The position numbers and the translations under genes were made by a program. The notes below the pieces were generated by a model. That model ran no database searches. It saw only the letters and a list, made by a program, of their open reading frames with translations, and had not been told where the DNA came from. DNA of 31,183 nucleotides, taken from NCBI GenBank assembly GCA_001986395.2, contig MQVO02000107.1:1-31183 (forward strand), given 5' to 3'. This document shows, piece by piece, positions 9,891-21,388 of the stretch. The number at the start of each line of letters is the position of its first letter. The first letter of the stretch is position 1. This DNA comes from Irpex lacteus (taxonomy: Eukaryota; Basidiomycota; Agaricomycetes; Polyporales; Irpicaceae).

Positions 9891-12656
9891 ATGGCGGATG
9901 CGTCGTTCAAAGACGTCCCGGAAATATTTGAGGTTCGTTTACGTTGCTATTCTGTACGCTTGCTGGCGGCCATTAAATTCTTGTAGATTGAAGTAGGAGA
10001 GTCCCTAACAGCACGTACAGAGTGCTTGTGTACGTTCATCCATCCCGAGCCACAGTCACCTATCAATGTCTAACTCGACGCCCGGTCAGCAACATTCAGG
10101 GAACTTGGACCCCCGGATCTGTGCCATGTTGTAAAGAGTACCTCACGTGCCGGACAACGCGATGTGAGTAGCAAATGGGCGATGTTGTTATGTGTGCGCT
10201 GACGTATGAATTAGACCGCTTCATACCACTATGTGTCTGGAGTTGACGCGTCTTCATCTGCCTCTTTAGCTGCCTACATCAATTCTTTGACATACGCGAT
10301 TGAAGACGATGCTGGGTGGTTCACCAAGGGATCAGGGTGGAAAGTACGAAACGGTTGCTACTGGTACGTGTAGAGTTCTTCTATGCCCTGGCCATCAATC
10401 ATACCATTTGCATGTCTCAAGCTGTTTCAATGCCTTCTCAAGAGTCGATGTGCGAGTCGACGTCAAGATTCCCGGAGGAGTGCATGCATATGTAGTGGAC
10501 TTGCGCGGGGACAGGTAGATATCCGGACATCATCCTTGACTTTCTCATGTCTTAACTGTGCTCCCTAGACACGAAGCAACGCCAGAGATATGGCAGGAGA
10601 CATATCTATCGGCTCTACTTCGCGCAATTCTATATGCCGATGACCCCTCGTATTGGCTCGAAGCATACCGCAAGCTCGATCCCATAACGACACCAGAAGG
10701 AGAGCTCCGTTTCCTTCAGGCTGCAGAGGCGTTGTTCCACAAAGGCTGGCAGGTCGGATCAGACCCCGAGATTCAAGTCGCAACGGTTGTCTCAAATCAC
10801 TTGACAAACGCGATCATGAAGTACTTTGGGGACAGCGGACGATACGACCATGCAGCAAACTTGTTCGAGAAATTGAGCGCCAAGGAGCCAGAAGTCTCGT
10901 CATTGCTAGCAAAAGCATATATTGGCATGAGTAAGGTTCAGTTATACAATTTTGGGTGCTTTATCTAATGCTATCAAATAGATGAGGAGGTCAAGGCGGT
11001 ACAGATTATGGCCGCTGCCATGAAGCAAACACCACAATCGTATACCCTGCTACACGTCCAGAGCGACTTCCTCAGATCGAAAGGCAACTACGAGTGGGCA
11101 CTCAAACTCGCGCGTCAGGCGGTCAACTGCGCACCGAGTGAGTTTGTTACGTGGGAGAAACTGACCGAACTCTATGTTGAGCTTGGGCAATACGACTCTG
11201 TAGGTATTCCATTCCTTATTATCGAAACCGCGTGCTGATACTTTACGCCAGGCATTGCTAACGTTGAACTCATGTCCAATGTTCACATACAACGGTCGTG
11301 ATGCTCACCGCAATTTACCCGCTGCGAGGATACACCTACCACCGAAAGGGCAGATAGTGGATATACTTCCTATTCGGACAAAGACGGAAGATGACGAGGT
11401 AATGCAATGTCCGCAGCACATCCCAACTAAGTTTATTCACATAACCACGTAGGCCGACCCGGCACTTCTGCGGCTTCCTGCACCGGGGCTTAGAGGGACG
11501 TGGGCGCGGGCGTACACCCTTCTCACACGACTGGTGGCTAAGATTGGCTGGGATGAGCTGTTGAAGACCAGAAGTGCCGTCTTCGTGATGGAGGAAGAAT
11601 ATAGGATGCAGAAAGCCCAGACTGAGAACATCACAACCGGTTCATCGACGGCTGTGCACGATGACGGTAGTACTGCCTTAGAGGGGCAGCTGTCGAATTT
11701 GTCCACCAAAGATGCTGACGACAACGCCTCCACGAGAGGCGTCAGGTCGACGACACACTCCCCTAATCCGTCCCAACTCAATGGGTCGGATGTACCCAAC
11801 GGGATTCCCACTATCCGGATTTCAACGGAGAGCCAGCGTGAGGCAAAACAGCAAGACGGAATTGATGAGCAGCATCCTGACACCAATGGTATCCACGAAC
11901 CAGAGGAGTCAAACCAGGTGACGACCGACTCACTGGAAAAGCCTGTACAGGCTGCTGCTGGAGAAGGAAATGACGATGCTGGTGGCCCTTCACCAAGTCA
12001 GTCTGAAGCTTTCTCGTTCAGCAATAAGCGATTGTGCGAACGCTGGCTGGACAACCTGTTTATGGTCCTCTATGAGGTAAGTCCTTTCGAGTAACATACC
12101 CGCACTGTGATCTGATTATGAGCTGTATTGTCAGGACCTCCGTGTCTGGACCATTTTCCGAGCCGAAGTCGCGCACTTCAAGACGCAGCACGTTGCGTAC
12201 CGGAAGACTGGCATGGAGTGGGAGATCCTGGGAGAGCTGGGATTACGTCTGCAGCACAAGGAGGAAGCGAAGGAGGCATTCCAGAGATGTCTTGACTCCA
12301 GCAGGTATTCTGCGAAGCCTTGGATTAAGTTGCTTGACACGTACGCCGAGGAAGGAGATATCCAGCGCACGTTGCAAGTGGCCATCCGAGTTGCGGCGTA
12401 TCAGTATGGGGAATATACTGAGATGACAGTGAGTGGTGACGTCTTTGCCACTCAATTGCGTCGACTGAAGTTGCACCCTCGTTTTCAGTATCCGACCCAA
12501 ATAGCAAAATGCTTGTTCAAACTCGGCCAGATTCACGGGCACGAAAAGATACGCTACACTCTGCTAAGCATGGGTTTACCTGATCCTGTACTCAAGATTA
12601 TGGAGAGTTACCTGGCGTATGGGGCGACGTTCAAGGTGGAGGGTCATAACTTCTGA
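9891..12656 (+). CDS. ChAPs family protein (Chs5p-Arf1p binding, Bch1/Bud7-like)
   Basis: Cargo-binding subunit of exomer, the trans-Golgi coat that in yeast exports chitin synthase Chs3 with Chs5 and Arf1. Eleven exons: 9891-9932, 9987-10029, 10090-10163, 10215-10363, 10422-10514, 10569-10930, 10982-11199, 11252-11398, 11453-12076, 12135-12428, 12489-12656. They sum to 2214 nt, 737 residues, with all phases consistent. Family signatures: RELGPPDLCHVVKSTSR and SYHYVSGVDASSSASLAAYINSL near the N-terminus, NAFSRVDVRVDVKIPGG, then TPR-like helices (EVSSLLAKAYIGMNEEVKA, GNYEWALKLARQAVNCAPSEF, RLCERWLDNLFMVLYEDLRVW, EEAKEAFQRCLDSS). A charged, low-complexity insert of about 135 residues (roughly 428-565) interrupts the TPR region and is probably disordered. 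The symbol is left blank because Bch1, Bud7 and Chs6 cannot be separated by eye. Confidence 0.95.
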
Positions 12657-12986
12657 TTCTGCTGAAAATGTAGTTGTGCTGTTGGATGGGTATTTTCTTT
12701 GGCTCCTGGCCGGATCGTATACGTAGATAGCTGATTCTTGTGTTTCGTACGAATAACTTATGACTATCCTTCGACATGTCCATGCGTATGTTCTTCACGC
12801 TACGGCGTCCACCCAAACTCCGAGTCACAAGCAGGGTTTACGGTATGACGGAGATGGGCAGCTGATGTCGGCCCAATCTTCCGACCTTCGACAACGTTCT
12901 CGTTGATCGAGGCGGACGCCGTTTCTCTGGCCCTCGGGCATTCGCTCGACGGACTTTCCGCCTTGACTCCTACCATCATCTCAGTC
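12657..12986. other. Intergenic, ChAPs 3' UTR and coiled-coil gene promoter
   Basis: 330 bp between head-to-tail genes. I see no conserved coding segment. The frame of the next gene stays open upstream of its first ATG at 12987 back to about 12903, but without an ATG there. No TATA box is evident. Confidence 0.5.
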
Positions 12987-14407
12987 ATGTCTGTTTCGCC
13001 ACCTCTACGACGATTGTCGGAGACGAGCTCAAGTAGCAAGGAATCACTCATTAATGCGTACGAGGCGGAGGAGGAACGCATCATTAATGTTCTTTCCAGG
13101 AAATTGGAAAAGGTGAGTAAATTGAGTCGTTACTGTCTCAGTCGGTGATGTTGCTCATATGCGATCTATGGGTTTTATAGCTCAGAGAAGAGAAAATCGA
13201 ACTTGAAAATGCATTGGAAGCAGAGTCCGAGTCGCATGTGAATAGACTGTCAAGAGAGATCTCTGCGCTGAGGCTCGCGCAGCAACAGGTCGTGAACCGG
13301 AGCGGGTCGTTGTCGCCTGTCGAGACCCGACTACCCACAGCAAATGGAAACGTGCATGAGCCGAGCTCAGAGATGATGCTAGAAGCGATGCGTAGGGAGA
13401 ACGAGCAACTGAGAGCCAGATTGACTGAAACCGAGAGAGACTACGTGCGGATATCGAGGTTGAATGAGATTTATAGGGAGGAACTCATTCAGCACAGACG
13501 ACGGGTGAGTATCTGCTCTCTTCTTATGACATAATGCTGTTCAGGGTGCTGACATCAGGATCTGCTGATAGCTTGGTTTACTAGTGGATAATCTCATAGG
13601 CCTTCCATCGTCCAGCCAGGATCCTTGGTCTCAACCGCTTCACCGCCGACCATCAACCTCCTCCTCTCCGCCTCTCGCCCCTCAAGGCAGTCGGAACGGC
13701 ATACCTGTCGTGCCGTCAGCACGGGTAGACATCCCACGTCCACCTTCACAAATTCATCGCCCATCACATACCACCGCCCTCGAAACCCCATCTACCACGC
13801 CTCCGTCGTCCTCTTCAGCATCTCTGTCTTCGCAATACCCATTCTCCCCACCAGAAGTATCTACAAGCAACGCCACGAATATCACCACGCCCGCATCATC
13901 TGAATCTATAGGGTTAAACGGGACGCTTCCCCGCGCGTTTGAACTCACCTACCCGTCCGTACCTCCTCCTCTCTGTCATCGTCGTTTGGAGATGCATTAG
14001 GTGCGGCTAGTCCAAGCCCAGCAGTCTCGCCGCGCATTCAGACGACCGTCGCTCCTCTGCCTATACCGCGCCCCATACACCGACGGGAGCCCGACTTGGA
14101 CGTCTCACCTGTGGATACGTACGGCTTGCACAGTGCGAGAGGTCCGTCGTTGAGCCCGAGGACGTCGTTGCATCTGCAAAGACGATCGAGCGCGGAAAGG
14201 ACGTCTGGCGTAAGTGTGAGTCCGGTAACGAACCGGAGCAGGATGGCGAGTGTAGAGAGGGGAGCGAGGGTCGCTGAGACGGGGAGTTTGTTGAGGAATG
14301 GGAGCATCAATGGGCATAATGCCAGCCATATCAATGGCAGCGGTGTCGGTGCGAATGGGAGTGTGGGTGAAAGTGGCGGGAGGGACGGCAGTGTCGAGAT
14401 TTCGTAG
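12987..14407 (+). CDS. CCDC6-like (DUF2046) coiled-coil protein
   Basis: Resembles the DUF2046/CCDC6 coiled-coil family: EAEEERIINVLSRKLEK, LREEKIELENALEAESESHVNRL and a later RRENEQLRARLTETERDYVRIS helix match its repeated LxxxLxxLxxEKxxLExxLExExExxVNxL pattern. Exons 12987-13112, 13181-13504 and from 13572. The coiled coil occupies about residues 25-150; the rest (from about 160) is Ser/Pro/Thr-rich and probably disordered, ending at TAG 14405-14407. Near 13955-13975 the frame must move by one. Either a 56-nt intron 13955-14010 with weak splice sites is removed, or one base is missing in the CCTCCTCCTCTCT run. The second option keeps a coding-looking segment SLSSSFGDALGAASPSPAVS. Human CCDC6 is nuclear/cytosolic and linked to DNA-damage signalling; a fungal function is not established. 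Confidence 0.78.
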
Positions 14408-16328
14408 AAGGGTTTTGACCTGGTGAAGGTGGTGGTGGCGTGCAATTGGCGATTGCTACTAGTGCTTTCAGTGAGTTGAATGAATCCAATGTCTGTGTCT
14501 TTGATGTATGTATTTCTAGGAACTCTGTACTACCGTAGGTAAAGAGCTTAATATGTAGTGTAAGAATATGATTGGGTTCAAGTGCCAAGTCTGAGCCAAC
14601 ATGATCGACTGTGCTGCGGTGGCTTTCAAGGTTTTCAGCTGGGTGTGTCAGGGTATACTGCATCCTCGCTCTCCGTCTTCTGCATCTCAAACTAATCGTT
14701 CTGTTCCATAGATTCCTGGTATCGTGTAACCCGGGTGAGAGTGCCTGAAAAGACGCTTCTTCGTGCTCGTGGCGGCCCTGCAGAGCCATTGATTCGTTGA
14801 GCTTCTTCTACACTGTTCGGCCGATATATGTGCACAGCAGCAATCTGATTTTGACTTCCTTAGAGCTATAATGAACGTGGTGGATGTATCTATCCGCTAC
14901 TTTGTCCGCAGCGGGTGTTTCTAGAGACTATATGCTGCTACACTGGCGCATCATCCGAGGAAGCTATCTCCGTCATCTGCGGTAGAACTAACCGCTGGCT
15001 GCGTTGCTGCATTTCTTGCGCTCCGATTCGGATGGTGAGCCGTGTTTCACATAATGTCTTAGGTGCGCTCGCTAAAGAGTCAATGGGTGGTTACCACTGG
15101 TTTGTTACTAGCAGCAGATATATTTCGCAGAACAAGTGGTTGCTACATCAGGAGACTTATCGGGACTGAATACTAATGAACAGGGAGTTCACGATCTCTC
15201 CGGCGATCGAACGATTTGACAAAAAGCTACGGTTGGCTAGCACACTTAGGAGCGTCAAAGGGATTCATCAGCCTGCATAAGCTTCATCCTGCCCTGCATA
15301 AGTTGCAAACAATGAGTACTGCTGTTCGACATGCGTGTTCGCAATCAGCGATTTGAGTGGTGCGTCGTCTTCGGCACTATCTGAGCTGTGATCAAGGGAC
15401 AGACCTCGTCTATCTGTCAAATTCGTGCGGGCAGGAGTAATTGGGAGCGATAAACGAGAGTGCAGGCCAGGGCTGGTGGGTTGCCCTTCCAGACAGTTTC
15501 AGCCTGAGCGTGCATGTAAGCGGTGATTGACTCTGAAGTGGCTGTTGCTGCTCGTATTACCTGCTTATCGCTGAATGGAAGTGGTCTACTAACAGCTTAG
15601 TATGCTCGGTGAATGGAGGCGTAATTGTTCCATTTGGCCTTGTTCGTGTTCATTCATACCATAGATTGATTCAATTCTATTTCTGCTGTACTCCATTTCA
15701 GTTTGATGGGAGCATGGAGGGCACCGACGGTGGCGCGGGATTGGCTGCGGTAGGCCGACGGCTGAAAAGCGCCGAAGACCCCATCAATGTTTACCGGGAA
15801 TAGAAAGTGATTTCTGTTGAGGCGGCGCTTCGCCACGGGTACAATAAATGGCTCTGGGGTGAAATGGTTCGACTGATCTGGGATTTTATTCCTCCTCCAT
15901 TTCTCGTCCTCCTCTCGTCGTCGTCGTCCACACCCCCGCAACCATCCTCAACGACGCGGACGTGCTCCAGACACCCGCTCAACCGGTCGTCTTCCACCGC
16001 ACGTGCACTCTTCGACGTCGTGTGCTCGGACGCGCTATAGAAGCCCATATTGTTATTCGTGACCTGGAATCGTGCAACACCATCATAGAGGAACCTTACT
16101 ATCACTTTAAGCTCCCGTACGTACCCCGAGTTTCTATTGAGGCGTCTCTTCATTATCTCCAATTGCCACCATTCTTTGCCTGCTCGTACCACTTGCATCT
16201 AATTTGCACTACCATCCGCTGACACGTTATGTTACTCTCCTTATAAAACAGCTAATCCGTCTATCTAAATCCTCTTTGGTTCCTCTCACCCATACCTCCA
16301 TTACCGACCACCCGACAGTTCACACAAA
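14408..16328. other. 1.9 kb gap upstream of HMG-CoA reductase
   Basis: No family is recognised on either strand. Two weakly similar 20-mers (15811-15830 and 16131-16150, 17 of 20 identical) are the only repeat noticed. The stretch 15890-16060 has Ser/Thr-codon-like composition but no consistent exon model. The last 90 bp are the reductase core promoter and 5' UTR. The remainder could carry long-range regulatory sequence for the reductase, which is sterol-controlled in many fungi, but no specific site is identified. Confidence 0.45.
16242..16248 (+). promoter_or_regulatory. TATA box of HMG-CoA reductase gene
   Basis: TATAAAA lies 87 bp before ATG 16329, followed by a pyrimidine-rich leader (TCCTCTTTGGTTCCTCTC...), the usual core-promoter layout of highly expressed fungal genes. 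Confidence 0.65.
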
Positions 16329-19300
16329 ATGCGTGCTTTATTGCGCCCGCTGTCGGTCCACACCGTATTCTCGCCCATAGAAACCATCGTCCTCGTCTTC
16401 GTCCTCTCCACTCTCGCATACTTCCACATCCTTGACGGCATCAAGCACTCGTCGTTCTTTGCTCCCACCATCCCTTCGACACTCCGACCGGCCCACGTTC
16501 GACTCGTTGACTCTGACTGGACAGCTTCTTCGGAGAGGGAATGGTTTGGTGCTTGGAAGGATGGACGCAACGCTATCGAGCTACAACAGATTGTCTTTAC
16601 ACTGGACGACAAGGCAAAGCAGGTGAGTTTTCATTCCCTGTATGCGCTCCATTCTTCACCGGCACTCGGTGTTCATCACGGATATATTTCTGGGTCGGTT
16701 GAGCCGCATGTCGGCATCTGCTTATGAAGTTCATCAGCGATGCCGTTCTTTGCACATAACAGACATGCGTTTGTCGTTCTGTCATGAGCATTCGCATTCA
16801 ATCTCGCGAGAGCTCGTACGACTGGAATGTCTTGCCTACCTTTCGGTAATACATGCACGTCATCTGGCTTCGCGAGAGTGCAAATTCATAGTCACAGACG
16901 CCGAATTTGCCTGATCTCCCTCGCGCACCGCTGCTTCTCCACGCGACAAAGTGCCTGTCACGTATCTCCGTTGAATCGTCGTGCTTACCCACTTTATCCT
17001 AGGCTGCCTTCGACCCCTCTGCTGTTGCGGATAAACTCTCTGGAATCACTTCACTGACTGGCAAGAGCTATCCCGCCATTTGTCATCTCCCTGCGGCCAA
17101 CTCGACCTCAACACCTGTCCCATGCTTTACATCAACTTCGTCGTCTTCGGTGACATTCAGCTTCCAACCTGGTACACGTGAAGATTGGGTCGTCGCACTG
17201 AAGCACGCTACCACGTTCACTGTTGATGGCACACGCTATGACGTCCAGAACCCCAAGCGCACAGAGGCAATCGGCGAAATGAAATCGAGCAAATGGGTGG
17301 CATATGCTCTTTGGGCACTCGTGGTTCGCTTCTATGAACTCGCGAAGAAGGCCGACTCGCTTGATATCCTCCTTGTGCTCTGTGGTTACATCCTCATGCA
17401 TGTTACTTTCCTCCGCCTATTCTTCAAGTCCCGCGCCTTGGGATCCAACTTTTGGCTGTCGAGCGGCATTTTCTTCTCCGCGATTCAAGCGTTCCTGTTC
17501 ACTCTCCCCTTGTGCCGCTTCCTCGGCATTCCGTTGGACCCGATTTCGCTCAGCGAGGCGCTGCCTTTCCTTGTTTGTACCGTTGGCTTTGATAAGCCGC
17601 TCCGACTCGCAAAGGAGGTTCTCGCCCACCCTCAGGCACTTACACCTCAGTCCGATGGTCGCATGAAGCCTGCTGGCGACGTCATTCTCGAGGCCTTGGA
17701 CAAGAAGGGCAATTTGATCCTGCGCGATTATGCTCTGGAAATTGCAGTGCTCTTAGTTGGCGCTAACAGCAAGGTTGGCGGTCTGCGCGAGTTCTGCGCT
17801 TTGGCTAGCATCTCGTTGGCTCTGGACTGCATTATGCTATTCACGTTCTACACCTCCGTGTTGACGATCATGCTCGAGGTGAGTATTGTCTTCGGCTTTG
17901 AGTGATCGGTCCCAGGCGCATCACGCGCCTCGTCGGCACGCGCAATGCCTGCGCGCGCTCCGAAGCTCTCTCCTATCCGGGGACCTGGCCCTCAATTGTC
18001 TCCCTGTTATGTGTTCACACCAAGATCCTGACGCTGACTGCATCTTTTGTCTTTGCTACTTGTTCTAGGTTCGCCGCATTAAGATGGTCCGGGAGATTTC
18101 ACGCTCTAGGTCAAGCTCTGGTTCGAATATGAAGTCAGCGATGGCCAAGGCTGAGGTGAAGGCTGTTGAGACTATGCAACCCAAGAACCTCTCCGAGAAG
18201 TGGTTCGCCAACATTTTCGGTGTCAAGGGGTCTTCGTTGAGCCCAAGCAAAGAGTTCGAAGAGAACCCAATGGCGAGACTGAAGCTTTTGTTGGTGAGTT
18301 GGTGTTCTTTGGTTCCCGTGCTTCGGATCTTCTGACAAGTCGATGTAGATTGCTTCGTTCCTGACTCTGCACATTATGAACTTCACCACCACTCTCACCC
18401 CTGCGACCGCTCTCGCACGTCACTCCAGACACACTGTCCGCCCTCACTTGAACGCCGACCACCCTCCTGCTCCTCGTGTCGACTACTCTACACCCGCTCT
18501 CTCTGAGGCCCTTGCCTCGCTCGCTCACATTCACACTTCTGGAGCTTCTGATTCGACTGCCGTTTCGCTCTACGTGAAGATTGCCGCTCCTATCACCGTC
18601 CGTGTTTCCCCCAGCTCTGCTCACCCCGAATCCACCACCCTGTCTTCCGTTACTGCCAACATTGTTTCCGATCACACCGGTATCATCGAGAACTTCATGT
18701 CCAGCTGGACCACTCTCGTCGGCGACCCCGTCATGTCCAAGTGGATCGTCCTCATTCTCGGTGTCAGCGTATTCCTCAACGGCTACCTTCTCAAGGGTAT
18801 TGCAGCTGGAAGCGGGCTCCCTAGCCGAAAGGGTGGTGTCCGTTTCAGGTCTCGTGCTGCTTTCCGCACGGGCGACGCCTCAGAGCCCATCGATTCTGAG
18901 GAGAAGGTCAAGCACGGACCCTCTTTCCCTGCAGTCATTATGCCCAGCATTGGCCCCGTCGTCGCCGAAGCTGCGCCTGCTCCTCCCGCTCCCGTCCCTG
19001 CCCCGATCAAGAAGGTCCTTGCTGTCGACGTACCCAAGCAGCCTTCGCAGCCTCAGGGTCTCAGTCTCCCCGTTGACCTGAACACTGTTGATGCACTGCT
19101 TGAGAAGGAGCGATTGACCGCTGAACGCTTGGAGCGTGCGAAGACTGAGGATGTCAGACCGCTTGCTGAGCTGGTAGATATCTTCGAGAACGGACCGAGG
19201 CCTGTGAGCGCGAGCTTGGCCTTGTTAACCGATGAAGAGGTTATTCTGCTGTGCCAGACGGGAAAGATTGCGGCATATGCGCTTGAAAAGGTGTTGAATG

Positions 19301-20735
19301 ATCTGGAGAGGGCGGTTAGCATTCGTAGGGCATTGATCTGTGAGTCTCTTTACCACGGCGCTTTTGGTTTAGTTCTAATCATACTTTACAGCCCGTGCTT
19401 CTAAGACGAAGACTCTCGAGGGCTCTGACATCCCCATGCTGCACTACGACTACTCTCTCGTCATGGGTGCTTGCTGCGAAAACGTCATCGGTTATATGCC
19501 TCTCCCTCTCGGCATCGCTGGTCCTCTTAAGATCGATGGCGAGCAGTACCCTATTCCTATGGCCACTGCTGAGGGCACTCTTGTCGCTTCAACGTCTCGT
19601 GGAGCCAAGGCCCTCAACGCTGGTGGAGGTGTTACTACTGTTATCACGTACGACGGCATGACCCGTGGACCAGCTATCGACTTCCCTTCGATTGTTCAGG
19701 CTGCTGCTTGCCGTGCATGGATTGAGAGCGTTGACGGTTACGCCACTGTCAAGAATGCGTTCGAGTCGACATCTCGTTTCGCCAAGCTGCAGAGCATCAA
19801 ATGCGCTATGGCTGGCAGGACGCTCTTCGTCAGGTTCGCCACGAGGACTGGTGACGCCATGGGCATGAACATGATCTCGAAGGCCACGGAGAAGGCGTTG
19901 GAGGCTATGCAGAAGGAGTTCCCTGACATGATCACCCTCGCCTTGTCGGGCAACTATTGCACTGATAAGAAGCCTGCTGCGATCAACTGGATCGAGGGTC
20001 GCGGTAAATCAGTTGTCGCTGAGGCTGTTATTCCTGGCAAGGTCGTTAAGACGGTGCTGAAGACCACTGTTGAGGCGCTCTGCAACTTGAACACGAAGAA
20101 GAACTTGGTTGGAAGTGCGATGGCTGGCTCCGTTGGAGGATTCAATGCCCACGCTGCGAATATCCTGACTGCGATATTCTTGGCGACTGGTCAGGACCCT
20201 GCGCAGAATGTAGAGAGCTCGAATTGTATGACGCTTATGGAACCGTAAGTACTTCTCGGTTCAGTGACACGATCAATGAACTGATACAATTCGCAACAGA
20301 ACGAATGGCGGTGAAGACCTTCTCATGACTGTATCCATGCCCTGCATTGAAGTTGGCACCGTCGGTGGAGGCACTATTCTGCGGCCACAGGGCGCGGTCC
20401 TCGACATGCTCGGCGTCAGGGGTGCACACCCAACGGTTCCCGGACAGAATGCTCAACAACTTGCTCGTATCATCGCAGCTGCCGTCATGGCTGGCGAGCT
20501 GTCTCTCATCAGTGCCCTCGCCGCTGGTCACCTCGTCCGCGCGCACATGGCCCACAACCGATCACAAGTCAACACTCCCAGCACATCAAGACCCGTCACC
20601 CCTGGGCCTGGCACACCACCCGTGGGTGCGTTCTGGCAAAGTGCAGCAAAGACAGAGATCAAGCGAACGCCGAGTTCGTTATCGATGTCGTCGACGTCTT
20701 CGGTGAACGGGTACATAGTAGATGGGAAGCCATAG
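16329..20735 (+). CDS. HMG1: 3-hydroxy-3-methylglutaryl-CoA reductase
   Basis: ER-membrane enzyme that reduces HMG-CoA to mevalonate with NADPH, the committed step to sterols and terpenoids. Exons 16329-16622, 17003-17878, 18069-18293, 18349-19339, 19392-20244 and 20300-20735 sum to 3675 nt, 1224 residues. One membrane segment lies near residues 15-38. A sterol-sensing-type multi-span region covers about 215-390 ([34 protein letters not shown]) and another helix lies near [21 protein letters not shown]. The catalytic domain has [17 protein letters not shown], Glu856 in [20 protein letters not shown], Lys988 in [13 protein letters not shown], Asp1064 in GQDPAQN, GTVGGGT, and His1157 in [15 protein letters not shown]. 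Ser1168 in HNRS matches the AMPK-type phosphosite of animal enzymes. A Ser/Thr/Pro-rich tail of about 55 residues follows. The first intron (380 nt) is far longer than the others. Confidence 0.98.
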
Positions 20736-21388
20736 GCACCGCACAGGCGAACGTTCCCATGGCTTTTTCATCGTATCCTGGACTACGCACTATCTTCTTG
20801 TTGCTATCTCTTGTTTTTATTATGATTTTTTTTTCCTATCATCATCGTGTCCCCTCCTGCATAGCTTTCGGAATCTCTCAGTCAATCATAAGTAGTTAGT
20901 GTACACGCAATTTCGGCCAATTTGGCTGGCAATCCATATCCTGCATTCTCCATCGACTTTGGGGCTCTACGGTGCTTTTTCTATACATCCTATATTCATG
21001 TATATACGCTTAAGACGTTCGAATGCACTCGACAAGTTTCGTGTCTTCAGGAGTATGGGGAGATAACGATTCGCGGTCTTTCGGCGCCTGTGTATTTTCA
21101 ACTTAACCTGCACGTATGTGCCACCACACGCCAGGCTTGACCTGAGTGAACAGTGAGTACATATCCTATATCTCCTCGAAGGTTTTCTAATCATCTACAG
21201 CGATACGGTCTTTGTTGTACCATGCTTATCTTCATCGTCAAGAAATGGAAGCAGTGTAACCGGTTTCTCACGACTCACGAAGTGGCCACACCACTGTGAC
21301 CATGCCTTGATAACAATCCCCCGCTGATATCTCTGCGCATATACGACTTGAGCGAAACGGACGAGTAGTCGACGTCTATCGTTATACC
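20736..21388. other. Intergenic, HMG-CoA reductase 3' UTR and P450 promoter
   Basis: 653 bp. A T-rich stretch (ATTATGATTTTTTTTTCC, about 20818-20836) follows the reductase stop and fits a 3' UTR. No gene is recognised and no clear TATA box is seen close to the P450 start. Confidence 0.5.

Noticed and set aside
15811..16150. Pair of 20-bp similar sequences (15811 and 16131)
   Set aside because: Only 17 of 20 identical, no extension and no terminal features of a mobile element.
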